A DNA stretch of 56,704 nt, taken from the NCBI GenBank assembly GCA_025354165.1, contig JANXNI010000059.1, positions 1 through 56,704 of the forward strand, given 5' to 3'. Below are positions 44,299 to 52,705 of this stretch, piece by piece. Each line of letters begins with the position of its first letter. The first letter of the stretch is position 1. The stretch is from Burkholderiales bacterium (lineage in GTDB: Bacteria; Pseudomonadota; Gammaproteobacteria; Burkholderiales; Casimicrobiaceae). Position numbers and translations under genes: made by a program. The notes beneath the pieces were generated by a model. It had not been told where the DNA came from. It did no database searches and saw only the letters and a list, made by a program, of their open reading frames with translations.

Positions 44299-45360
44299 AT
44301 GAAACACCTGATTGCGTGTTTGAGCGCACTGCTGCTGGCGTGCGCCGTCAACGCACAGCAAAGCAGCGGCCCCGCTTTGCCGAAAGATGAGCTGATTAAA
44401 CAGCAACAGCAGCGCGTCGTCACCCAGCCCTACAACAATGCGCCGTTCTGGAAAGAGGCACGCGGAGCGGTTGAAGGTTACGCGAGCATTCCCGCGCCGG
44501 AAGCGGGCGTGTTGATTCAAGACGGTGGCCAAAACTGGCGTGCGCTTCGCAACGGCACGTTCTCGATCATCGGCGGTTGGGCGCTGGTGGCGATGATGCT
44601 CTTGATCGGTGGTTTCTACGCGTGGAAGGGCACAATTCAATTGCATGAAGCGCCTACAGGCCGTTTGATCGAGCGCTTTACGTTGCTCGAGCGCATGGCG
44701 CATTGGGCGACCGCGATTTCATTCTCGGTGCTGGCGATTTCCGGGCTGATCCTCGCGTTTGGAAAGGCGCTGCTGATCCCGGTGATCAGCTTCACGCTGT
44801 TCTCGTGGCTCGCGATCATCGCAAAGAACTTGCACAATTTTTTGGGTCCGCTCTTCATCATTAGCTGCATCGTCACATTCTGCGTCTTTTTGCGCGACAA
44901 CTGGCCGAAAGCGGTGGACTTCAAATGGCTCGTGAGCTTCGGCGGATTGATCAACGGCAAACACGTGCCGAGCGAAAAATTTAATGCGGGCGAAAAGCTC
45001 TGGTTCTGGGGCGGTTTGATGTTGCTTGGAATCGTAGTTGGCGCATCGGGCCTGGTGCTCAATTTCCCCAACTTCGGACAAACACGCGCAACGATGCAAC
45101 TTGCGAATCTCGTTCATCTGACGGGTGCGGTGATGTTTATGCTTGGCGCAATGGGCCATATCTACATGGGTACGCTCGGCATGGCGGGCGCGCTGGACGC
45201 GATGAAAACAGGGGTTGTCGACGAGGCCTGGGCGAAGGAGCATCACGAGCTTTGGTACGACGATGTGAAGTCAGGAAAAGTGCCTGCAAATCGTAGTGAA
45301 AATGGCGGTAACGCGGGCGCGGGGACGCAACAACCAGTAGCCGTTGGAGGAAACAACTGA
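44299..45360 (+). CDS. Formate dehydrogenase gamma subunit (cytochrome b)
   Basis: This membrane protein passes electrons from the Fe-S subunit to quinone. The 353-residue product has a signal peptide, a periplasmic domain with DGGQNWRALRNGTFSIIGGW and four transmembrane segments with heme-ligand histidines in ERMAHWATAISFSVLA, KNLHNFLGPLF and LVHLTGAVMFMLGAMGHIYM. AAGGAGCC precedes the start. The stop overlaps the next gene (TGATG). Confidence 0.93.
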   Translation: MKHLIACLSALLLACAVNAQQSSGPALPKDELIKQQQQRVVTQPYNNAPFWKEARGAVEGYASIPAPEAGVLIQDGGQNWRALRNGTFSIIGGWALVAMMLLIGGFYAWKGTIQLHEAPTGRLIERFTLLERMAHWATAISFSVLAISGLILAFGKALLIPVISFTLFSWLAIIAKNLHNFLGPLFIISCIVTFCVFLRDNWPKAVDFKWLVSFGGLINGKHVPSEKFNAGEKLWFWGGLMLLGIVVGASGLVLNFPNFGQTRATMQLANLVHLTGAVMFMLGAMGHIYMGTLGMAGALDAMKTGVVDEAWAKEHHELWYDDVKSGKVPANRSENGGNAGAGTQQPVAVGGNN

Positions 45361-45770
45361 TGAAATTGAATCACTGGGTAGTTCTAGTGCTGGGTAGCAC
45401 GCTCACCGCCTTGGCGATTGCAAAGCTGCCGCCGCCTGCGCCATTGAACGAAGAGCAAAAGGCGAAAGCTGAAGCCACCAAGGCCACCGCAGCTGACGCG
45501 GCCAAAAAGGCCGCAGCGGACGAGTTGCGCTATCAGGACATCGCCGTTGAACGCTATTTCAAGGAAATGAAAGCCGCTGGCAAAACAGTTGCGCCGCCAA
45601 CGTGGGTTCCGCCAGCGCCGCCACCGGTCGCGGCAGCGCAGCCCTCATCTTCGGAATCACTAGGACAGAAACAGGCCGTCGCACCAAAAACGCAAGACAC
45701 CGCGAATCCCGGTGCCGCCAAGGCAAGCGCCGGGGCCACCAACGCCAAACCGACTCCTGCGAAGGGCTAA
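45360..45770 (+). CDS. Unknown single-span protein at the end of the formate dehydrogenase operon
   Basis: The product has 136 residues, coupled to the gamma subunit by a one-base overlap. An N-terminal hydrophobic segment (VVLVLGSTLTALAIA) is followed by a lysine/alanine-rich helix (EEQKAKAEATKATAADAAKK), a short ordered-looking part (LRYQDIAVERYFKEMKAAGK) and a Pro/Ala-rich tail. No family recognised. It probably faces the periplasm. Confidence 0.7.
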   Translation: MKLNHWVVLVLGSTLTALAIAKLPPPAPLNEEQKAKAEATKATAADAAKKAAADELRYQDIAVERYFKEMKAAGKTVAPPTWVPPAPPPVAAAQPSSSESLGQKQAVAPKTQDTANPGAAKASAGATNAKPTPAKG

Positions 45771-45820
45771 TTCCCGCGCACGGCGTCGAGGCGCGATAGC
45801 TACGCTAGAATCACAAAGTC

Positions 45821-45908
45821 GGAGAGGTGGCAGAGTGGTTGAATGTACCTGACTCGAAATCAGGCTTACCGCAAGGTAACGGGGGTTCGAATCCCCCCCT
45901 CTCCGCCA
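45821..45908 (+). tRNA. tRNA-Ser (anticodon CGA)
   Basis: The 88-base gene folds as a class II tRNA. Acceptor GGAGAGG pairs with CCTCTCC followed by G-CCA; the anticodon loop is CTCGAAA between CCTGA and TCAGG; a long variable arm (CTTACCGCAAGGTAAC) and the T-arm GGGGGTTCGAATCCCCC are present. TAGAAT ten bases upstream could be its -10 element. Confidence 0.95.
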
Positions 45909-45922
45909 CAAAGTGAGCAAAT

Positions 45923-45951
45923 ACGGGGCGTCTAGCCCCGTTCTCATTTCT
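45923..45951 (+). terminator. Intrinsic terminator after tRNA-Ser
   Basis: ACGGGGC and GCCCCGT form a 7-bp stem with a GTCTA loop followed by TCTCATTTCT. It lies 14 bases after the tRNA CCA end. Confidence 0.7.
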
Positions 45952-46461
45952 ACCCATCCGCCTACCTCACTCTCCGTTTCGCGGCAGGTTTCCCCAAGCG
46001 GGTTCTCTGGGCGGTAGGCCTGCGCGCCATCTTTGCGCTTTTACGCCCCGGTCAACACGTCTCACCCAGAGCTTCGATTCAGCGTTAGGTGGTGACTTTG
46101 CGAGCACCGCTATGGTGCTTCTGTGCGATTTCGGGCGCTTCCTAAGAGCACGGTAAATTGAGATTGAAATAGAGAAAAAAGACGGGAAATTTGAAAGTTT
46201 CGCGCCGTGCGTTTACGGTGGCATACGGGACAAGGCGTCGCACCAAAAGAGGGCATAAAACCCTAGTGCCACCCGAACTGCGCACAGGTTATTTCGAGGG
46301 CATCCGAACCGCGCTGAAAAATATTTTTAATTCAGTGATAGGAGCCCCGCTGATTTCTCGCTTAGTACATATGTGAACCGATGAATTGTTGGGTGAAAAG
46401 ACTCAAGCGTCGGAATTTTCAAATGTCATAACTCTGAGTAATCAGGTCAGCCGAGGTCAAA
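45952..46461. other. Gene-free stretch after tRNA-Ser
   Basis: About 510 bases without a convincing gene. The fragment at 46158-46253 translates to a plausible-looking peptide (IEIEKKDGKFESFAPCVYGG) with no start codon; it could be a gene remnant but matches nothing I recognise. No integrase gene or repeat of the tRNA end was seen. Confidence 0.5.
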
Positions 46462-48151
46462 ATGGTCAACCAACGTAGCGTACCGTCCAGAAATCACCAG
46501 CGGGCTGGGGGGCGGCCAGATAGATCGGGTTCAGCAAAGGCGCGTTGCTTCCTGCAGCGGTCTTTCGTCTCTCTATTCATGTTTTGGCTGCCGCTGACGG
46601 TGGGTTTCGCGCAGAGCACTGTACCTGCGACTGCGCAGGCTCGCCCTGCCCCTACTCAGTTGACCGATACGCAAAGCAAAGCCTTGATTGGCGGCAAAAC
46701 GAGCGCTGTGGTGGCTTACACGGCCAACGGCAATGTCAGCCACGCGCAGGTATGCGACACAACTAAGGCATATGACCCCTCGTTTTGCATGTATCCGTTC
46801 GATTCCCCCGATCCTGCCCTGCCGAACACACCAGGCCGCGCCGGCTCCGCGGGGCACGTCGGAGCAAATGGCGATAACGCCGATCCAAGGCAAGACGGTA
46901 ACGGATGTCCGGGCCGTTTTGCTCACTACAACACGGGCGGTTCCGGTATAGCTGGCGCATCGGCGCCTGCAGCCATCACCGTAGCCACTTCGACAACCCT
47001 TACTCAAGCCGTGAGTGGTAGCAGCGGTGGCAACGGCGGCGCAGGTGGTTGCGGCGGCGTTGGCGGCAACGGTGGCAAGGGGGGGTACGGTTTTATTGCT
47101 GAGTTTGTAGTCTCAGGGCCTTCGAGTATTCCATCTGGAAATGGCGGTTCGGCGCAGAACTTAACCTTCTTTGCGACTACGTGTCAAAACCCACCATGTG
47201 GATCCGGCGGAAATGGCGCGTCGGGTGGCGACGGAGGGGTCTGTGTGCTGGTTGCTGCTGGTGTTGCTGTGGTCAACACCACGACGTTGACCGGAGGGGC
47301 TGGAAGTCAGGGCGCTGCCGGTGGGGTGGGCGGTTATGGTGGTCGTGGTGGTGCGGGAGGCGATGCGATTAGTTTCGGGGTTCAGGGGGGCGGGGGACTG
47401 TATAACGCGCCGGGCAACGGCGGTAGCGGTGCAGATGGCGGGAATGGTGGCAATGGTGGAGGCGGCGCGGCAGGCGTGCAATTGACAACGAACGCAGCAT
47501 TGGACAATCAGTCAGGCACTATTTACGGCGGCACCGACGGTGTGGGCGGCGTTCCCGGTTTGGGGGGACTGGAGGGGCTGGTGGAGATGGCGGATTCACC
47601 TCGCAGCCCAACGTGAGCGCTAGCGGCGGGACGCCGGGCAACCCAGGCGCCCCAGGTGCGGCTGGATTGCCCGGCGCAGGGGGCGCAGGCGTTCGGTTAT
47701 CAGCCACTGGAGCTCATTTACAAAACGCAAGCTCGGTTTACGGTGGGTGGGTGCAAATGGACCCGATGGCGTTTACAGCGCCGTTGGCGTTATGAGATAT
47801 GTTACGGACGAGTCTGGTTTCATCAGGCTTATCACGAGTGGTCAATCAGGTACATCAGGGGGGGGCGGTGGCGTCGGCGCGAGTACGGTCGCAGGCAGCA
47901 CGATCGACAACTCACTCAATCTGTTCGGTGGTTCGGGAGGAGACGGTGGCACCGGCGTGGTCGGCCCCTGCGTACAGGGCGTGTCTGTGTGCGTTTACGC
48001 GGTCGGCTGCAACGGTGGTGATGGCGGCAAGGGCGGCTCGGGGTTGACGATGGCGGGTGGTGTGGCGACCAACACATGGTTTGTGGGCGGCGGGGTACCA
48101 GGCAAAGGCGCTGATGCGTTCGAAGCTGTGGCATCCGGAAACCTGGGCTAA
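46462..48151 (+). pseudogene. Glycine-rich, partly collagen-like exported protein, interrupted by two frameshifts
   Basis: The first frame (46462-47616) has a signal-like segment (LFMFWLPLTVGFA-QS), a cysteine-containing N-terminal domain, then GGxGGxGG-rich sequence resembling PE-PGRS-like or cell-surface proteins. At a GGGGGG run near 47561-47566 the coding shifts by -1 into a frame with GTPGNPGAPGAAGLPGAGGAG split as collagen-like triplets. Near 47738-47746, in GGTGGGTGGG, a second -1 shift leads into a last frame ending at 48151 (GGVPGKGADAFEAVASG). Joined, about 563 residues. Both breaks lie in G runs, so sequencing error, phase variation or decay are all possible. Confidence 0.75.
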
Positions 48152-48375
48152 TCGAGCGTCACTACCGACGATGGGCGAAATGCTCAATGATCAGACCCAA
48201 TCGCAGTCTCCGGCGGAGTCGCAGGCGGAAATGCTCGCTCGCTACGCCATCGATTTATAAAACCGGAGTAGCGGCGGAAGCGTATCCATCAATCACGCGT
48301 AAGCATTGGCCGCAAATTGCTACTAACACGAACAATCGCATTAAAATCTCTGCTCAAGTTTTAAAGGATACTGCT

Positions 48376-49482
48376 ATGGATCGCCGCTCATTTGTTAAGG
48401 CCACGTCCGCGTTGTCATTGTCTGCCACGCTGCCCGCCTTCGCACAGACGTCAGTCGCCGCCGCGCGCGTGTTCAATCCACAGTCTGGCGATTGGCGCAG
48501 CTTTGAGATCGTGCATCGCGTTGAACTGTTAAAGCCGATGGGCGCGACCAAAGTATGGATTCCGATCCCGGTCGTTGAAGATGGCTATCAACGCAATCTC
48601 ACAACGAAGTGGACGTTGTCGTCCGGCACCGCCGAGCGCGTCCTTGATCCAAAATATAACGTTGCTTTCCTCGCGGTTGATATCGACGGTAAAGAGGGAA
48701 GGCCCGTTATTGAAATGACCACGCAGCTGCAGACACAGTCGCGCTCGGTGGATTGGTCGAAGCGCGGTGAATCGGCGATTTCTGCGGCTGACGCTGCCAA
48801 ATGGACGGCTGCGACTGCGTCGATGCCCACGGACGGCATCGTCCTGCAAAAAGCGCAGGAAGCAACCAAGGGCAAGACCACCGAAATCGACAAAATCCGT
48901 GCGCTCTACGACTGGACGATTGCTAACACTTATCGTCGCGTCGAGACTGCGGGTTGCGGCGTCGGCGACGTGAAGGCTGCGCTGGAAACGGCAGACTTCG
49001 GCGGCAAATGCGCGGACATCAACGCGATTTTTGTGGCAATGGCCCGCTCGCTGGGCATCCCGGCGCGTGATGTGTACGGCGTGCGCATCGCGCCTTCCGT
49101 CTTCGGCTACAAGGAATTGGGAGCGGGCAGTTCCAACATTACCAAGGCGCAGCATTGCCGCGCTGAGGTATTTCTTGCCGGTTACGGTTGGGTGCCGATG
49201 GATCCTGCTGACGTCACCAAGGTGCAGCGTCTGGAAACAGCCGATTGGGTCAAGACCACGCAGCATCCGGTCGTTGGCCCCGTCAACAAGGCCTTGTTCG
49301 GTGCGTGGGAAGGTAACTGGATGGCCTACAACACGTCGCACGACGTCGTGTTGCCGGGTGCGAAAGGGCCGAAGCTGCCGTTCCTGATGTACCCACAGGC
49401 CGAGACTTCGGACGGTCGTCTTGATCCGTACGATCCTGACAATTTCAAATACACGATCACGACCAAAGAGATCAAGGCTTAG
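48376..49482 (+). CDS. TAT-exported transglutaminase-like domain protein
   Basis: The product has 368 residues from the ATG at 48376 with AAAGGA upstream. Twin-arginine signal DRRSFVKATSALSLSATLPAFA. The transglutaminase-like core has the catalytic cysteine in FGGKCADINAIFVAMARSLG, histidine in HCRAEVFLAGYGWVPMD and the aspartate just after it. The N-terminal beta domain (FEIVHRVELLKPMGATKVWI) is typical of bacterial members. These proteins are thought to act as proteases or in envelope maintenance; the substrate is unknown. The TlpA gene follows twelve bases later. Confidence 0.88.
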   Translation: MDRRSFVKATSALSLSATLPAFAQTSVAAARVFNPQSGDWRSFEIVHRVELLKPMGATKVWIPIPVVEDGYQRNLTTKWTLSSGTAERVLDPKYNVAFLAVDIDGKEGRPVIEMTTQLQTQSRSVDWSKRGESAISAADAAKWTAATASMPTDGIVLQKAQEATKGKTTEIDKIRALYDWTIANTYRRVETAGCGVGDVKAALETADFGGKCADINAIFVAMARSLGIPARDVYGVRIAPSVFGYKELGAGSSNITKAQHCRAEVFLAGYGWVPMDPADVTKVQRLETADWVKTTQHPVVGPVNKALFGAWEGNWMAYNTSHDVVLPGAKGPKLPFLMYPQAETSDGRLDPYDPDNFKYTITTKEIKA

Positions 49483-49494
49483 GGCGGATTTCAG

Positions 49495-50100
49495 GTGTTC
49501 ACTTTGTTGAACCGGAAAGCCGCAGCCTGCTGCGGCTTTTTTCTTTTGCTTTGGGCAACTTTGTGCACGGGCGCTGTCCATGCGCAAAACGGGCGTTGGT
49601 ATCCCGAAGACGAAGCCGCACCGATTCTGAAATTAAAGACGGTCGACAATCAGGAATTCGATCTCGCGGCACTCAAGGGCCGCCTGGTAATTGTGAATTT
49701 TTGGGCGACCTGGTGCGGGCCGTGCGTTGCGGAAATGCCGTCGTTGCAGGCGCTAGGCGCGCGGCTCGGCGCAAAAAACGCAGTGATCCTTGGCGTGAAT
49801 TATCACGAGTCGCCGCAAAAAATCACGGATTTTCAGGCGAAGCATCCCGTCACTTTTCCGCTGCTACGCGACCCGTGGCAGGAGGTATCGGCCGAATGGA
49901 AAGTGAGCGTGCTGCCGACCACTTTTATCGTCGACGCGCGGGGCATGCTTCGCTACCGCGTGGTGGGTGAGGTGGATTGGGGCAGCAAGGACGTCGCGGA
50001 TCGGCTGAAAAAGATTTCCGCTGCCGACAGGGCGAACAAAGTTGCAGCGCCGCTTTCGGCGAAAGCTGCGGCACAAAATTCAGTGGGTCAAGGCGGATAA
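49495..50100 (+). CDS. TlpA-family periplasmic thioredoxin-like protein
   Basis: The product has 201 residues and starts at GTG. A signal peptide (CCGFFLLLWATLCTGAVHA-QN) is followed by a thioredoxin fold with the active site FWATWCGPCVAEMPSLQA and the cis-proline region KVSVLPTTFIVDARG. It reduces or isomerises disulfides in the periplasm, often for cytochrome maturation. An intrinsic terminator hairpin is embedded in codons 8-18, so the start choice merits checking, though no later start gives a full signal peptide. Confidence 0.9.
   Translation: MFTLLNRKAAACCGFFLLLWATLCTGAVHAQNGRWYPEDEAAPILKLKTVDNQEFDLAALKGRLVIVNFWATWCGPCVAEMPSLQALGARLGAKNAVILGVNYHESPQKITDFQAKHPVTFPLLRDPWQEVSAEWKVSVLPTTFIVDARGMLRYRVVGEVDWGSKDVADRLKKISAADRANKVAAPLSAKAAAQNSVGQGG
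49516..49547 (+). terminator. Intrinsic terminator inside the TlpA signal-peptide codons
   Basis: AAAGCCGCAG and CTGCGGCTTT form a 10-bp perfect stem with a CCTG loop, directly followed by a TTTTTT-C-TTTT tract. It lies 34 bases after the transglutaminase-like gene stop, where a terminator for that gene is expected, yet within the coding start of the next gene. Confidence 0.8.
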
Positions 50101-50108
50101 CGACGTTA

Positions 50109-50224
50109 CAGCTTTTGGTTGAAATGACGTCTGATTCTGGGCTGACGCAAGTTTTTGGTGATTGTCGACATAAGCCAATATGTCGCTCACGCCCTTGTTA
50201 AATGGGCGTTTCAAGAAAAAGCTG
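50109..50224. repeat. 116-bp gene-end palindrome, copy F
   Basis: It begins CAGCTTTTGGTTGAAATGAC and ends CAAGAAAAAGCTG; centre GATTGTCGACATAAGCCAAT with TGTCGACA symmetrical; the right arm holds a hairpin ACGCCC-TTGTTAA-ATGGGCGT. It begins eight bases after the TlpA stop and ends ten bases before the stop of the convergent M61 gene. Confidence 0.85.
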
Positions 50225-50234
50225 CTGCTCGCAA

Positions 50235-52055
50235 CTATCCGTGCGACAACCATTTCTGCCGACGCCCGAGGGCAATCGAATCGGTGCCTTCGAGAGGCAA
50301 CCAGACGCTGTCTGGCATCGCCGTCGGCACGACGATAGTGGTCTCGCGTAACTGATCGTGGCGAAAGTAGGAAAGCGGGATCGCCGCGCCCACCTTTAAC
50401 CGCGCAAGATGCTTGCTGATCGTCGTCGCACTTGCCCGCAGACCGTCGATGGCCACGAGCGTGTCGCCCGCGCTCAAACCTGCCTGCCAAGCGCTTGAGC
50501 CCGACAACACGACCTTGACAACCGGCAAACCCGCGCCCGAATCGCCCATCACGAGGCCGAGCGTACGGGTATTTGTCTCCAGTGTCGCCTCGTCGCGACC
50601 TCCGCGATCTGCGGCGCTTGCGCTGGCACGCGTGCGGTAGCTGACGCCGAACGGCGCGAAGAGCGCGGCCCAATCGGGATCGTCAGGGCTGTTCACCCAC
50701 GCGTCGAGCAGCGGCGAAACGTCTCGCCCTGCATAACCTGAAATCACTGCGAATGGATCTTCCGGGACACCGATGCCAGTCTTGCCAAAGTCTCGCCAGA
50801 GGCCGCGCATCACGTCGTCCAGCGAGCGGGGTTCACTGGCTGCGCTCGCAGCTAAATCGCTCGCTCTGAGCGTTAAATCCAGCGCCAACGCCACGAAACT
50901 GCCACGCAGGTAGTAACTGAACTGCGAGTTCGCGGCGTTCTCATCCGCGCGGTAATACTTGATCCAAGCGTCGAAACTGGCCTCTGCGGTCGATTGCAAT
51001 TTGCTGCCCGGCGCGCGCAGCAGCGACGTGAGGCGACGCCCTATGATCTTCAGGTAGTCAGCCTCGGTGATGAGGCCAACTCGCTTCAACATCAGCTCGT
51101 CGTAGTAGCTCGTGAAGCCCTCAAAAATCCACAACAATCGCGTGTAGTTTTCGCGCGTCGTGTTGTACGGCGTGAACGCAGCGGGCTTGATGCGCTTGAC
51201 GTTCCACGCATGAAAATATTCGTGGCTGATGAGCCCGAGCAACTCGCGGTAGCCTTCGGAAATGCCGGCGTCGCCCACGGCTGGCAAATCGTTGCGCGGG
51301 CAAATCAGCGCCGTGCTGGCGCGATGTTCGAGCCCGCCATAACCCTCGTCAACGACGTGAAGCTGAAAAACATAGTGGTCGAACGGCGCAACTTTGTCGC
51401 CAAACAAATCGCAATGCCCTTGACAAATTTTCTGGCTGTCGGCTTTCAGCCGCTCCAGATCGCCGCGATGTTTTCCCGAAATCACAAAGCGATGCGGCAC
51501 GCCTCCGGCCTCAAACGTGAACTCATCAAAGTCGGCACATTCGAACGGATGATCGATCAGTTCATCGTAATTTTCTGCGCGATACAGACCGAAGCCGCGT
51601 GCGTCAATATTCGTTGGCGTCATCGACGTCGCACAACGCCACGCCTGGCCTCCAGCAAAAGCGGGTGGCCGCAGATCAAGAGTGCATGGGGCTTGCGGCG
51701 CGCTGAGATCTTGCAACAAAGCAGCGGCTGGATTGAAAAATCCCCGCGATGAGTCAAAGTAACAGCCGCGCACCGAGCGATCCCACGCATACACACGGTA
51801 GGTCACGGTCACCGGCGCGCCCGGCGTGCAGGCGAGTTGCCACGTCGCCTTATCGATTTTTTCCGCTTTGATCGTGCGACCGGATTGCTCCGCCGACAGC
51901 GTCACGACATGCCGCGCAAATTCGCGCAGCAAGTAGCTCCCCGGAATCCATGATGGCATCGCAATACGTTGGTCGGCGACGGGCGCGAGCAAACGCATAT
52001 TCACGTCGAGCAGATGGCCCGCCGGGTCGGCAAAGGAGATGGTATACAGATGCAT
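50235..52055 (-). CDS. M61-family metallopeptidase with PDZ domain
   Basis: From the ATG at 52055 the protein has 606 residues; the frame runs on upstream to 52658 but overlaps another gene and lacks family similarity. It is a glycyl-aminopeptidase-like M61 enzyme: GSYLLREFARHV in the N-terminal beta domain, the zinc site HEYFHAWNVKRIKP, the third ligand in IFEGFTSYYDELML, and a C-terminal PDZ domain (SAWQAGLSAGDTLVAIDGLR). There is no signal peptide, usual for the bacterial family. Confidence 0.93.
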   Translation of the reverse strand: MHLYTISFADPAGHLLDVNMRLLAPVADQRIAMPSWIPGSYLLREFARHVVTLSAEQSGRTIKAEKIDKATWQLACTPGAPVTVTYRVYAWDRSVRGCYFDSSRGFFNPAAALLQDLSAPQAPCTLDLRPPAFAGGQAWRCATSMTPTNIDARGFGLYRAENYDELIDHPFECADFDEFTFEAGGVPHRFVISGKHRGDLERLKADSQKICQGHCDLFGDKVAPFDHYVFQLHVVDEGYGGLEHRASTALICPRNDLPAVGDAGISEGYRELLGLISHEYFHAWNVKRIKPAAFTPYNTTRENYTRLLWIFEGFTSYYDELMLKRVGLITEADYLKIIGRRLTSLLRAPGSKLQSTAEASFDAWIKYYRADENAANSQFSYYLRGSFVALALDLTLRASDLAASAASEPRSLDDVMRGLWRDFGKTGIGVPEDPFAVISGYAGRDVSPLLDAWVNSPDDPDWAALFAPFGVSYRTRASASAADRGGRDEATLETNTRTLGLVMGDSGAGLPVVKVVLSGSSAWQAGLSAGDTLVAIDGLRASATTISKHLARLKVGAAIPLSYFRHDQLRETTIVVPTAMPDSVWLPLEGTDSIALGRRQKWLSHG

Positions 52056-52241
52056 GCTGCGGATTATGCCGAAGCTATGCCTGTGGCACCTTCCGGCTAC
52101 TCCGGTTCGCAGACAGCCGCTAGCCGCCCGCAAAAGTATCGAGCCGCTGGCGATTGTGGCAACGGGTACTACCGTGATATTTTCCGTTAGTATTATGACA
52201 ATGGCGTAAAACGCCTTCCCCACTCCTGGATCGTTCCTGCC

Positions 52242-52685
52242 GTGCAAAGCTGTTCTCGCTACGCAACCCTCCCTCATCCGACCTCCTCCACGGATTCCGG
52301 TTGGGTCACGCTTGTTCGTGAGGGTCGCGCATTGCCGACGCCGTTTGAGGGTGATTGTCTGGATGCGCAATTCACGCTTGAGCATGATCAAACGCTGCTG
52401 TGCCTGAGCGACGGCAGCCCGTACGAGGCGGGACTGCACATCTACCTGCTTGACGCCCAGGACGCCGTGGTGGACTCGATATTGGGCGCGAGCCCTTATG
52501 CCTCCGGAATTTTCAAGATCATCGAGTGTGGTGACCGTTGGCTGAACTTTGAATTTTTCAGCAACAGCGTGGTGTACCGCATGAGTGTTCTTGAGGAGCC
52601 ACGTTTTCGGTTCAGTCTTCCGACCGGATGGAAATACAAACACCGTCTGCAGACGCACCGACTAACGCTCACTTCGCTGCCCTAG
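52242..52685 (+). CDS. Unknown 147-residue protein paired with a glycine-zipper protein
   Basis: It starts at GTG. The product is mixed beta sequence without a signal peptide: SGWVTLVREGRALPTPFEGD, QFTLEHDQTLLCLSDGSP, IYLLDAQDAVVDSILGASPY and FRFSLPTGWKYKHRLQTHRL. No family recognised. Its stop is 20 bases before the start of the next gene, so they form one unit. A role as the cognate partner (for instance immunity) of that membrane protein is a hypothesis only. Confidence 0.7.
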   Translation: MQSCSRYATLPHPTSSTDSGWVTLVREGRALPTPFEGDCLDAQFTLEHDQTLLCLSDGSPYEAGLHIYLLDAQDAVVDSILGASPYASGIFKIIECGDRWLNFEFFSNSVVYRMSVLEEPRFRFSLPTGWKYKHRLQTHRLTLTSLP

Positions 52686-52705
52686 CGCGGCACAGGACAT
52701 TCTCA

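Noticed and set aside
45821-46461. tRNA-Ser as the attachment site of a genomic island
   Set aside because: The tRNA is followed by a gene-poor stretch and an odd glycine-rich gene, but I found no integrase and no second copy of the tRNA 3' end within the window.
47000-47500. Tandem DNA repeats or CRISPR-like array in the glycine-rich gene
   Set aside because: The repetition is at the amino-acid level (GGxGG) and irregular in the DNA; there are no constant repeats with unique spacers. No CRISPR array was seen anywhere in the window.
48172-48261. Short frame after the glycine-rich gene (29 codons, MGEMLNDQTQ...)
   Set aside because: It might be a third-frame tail of the glycine-rich protein or a tiny gene, but no ribosome binding site or homology supports either, so it is not called.
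52056-52658. N-terminal extension of the M61 peptidase
   Set aside because: The open frame extends 200 codons upstream but overlaps the convincing gene at 52242 on the other strand, is Arg-rich, and the family N-terminus begins at 52055.
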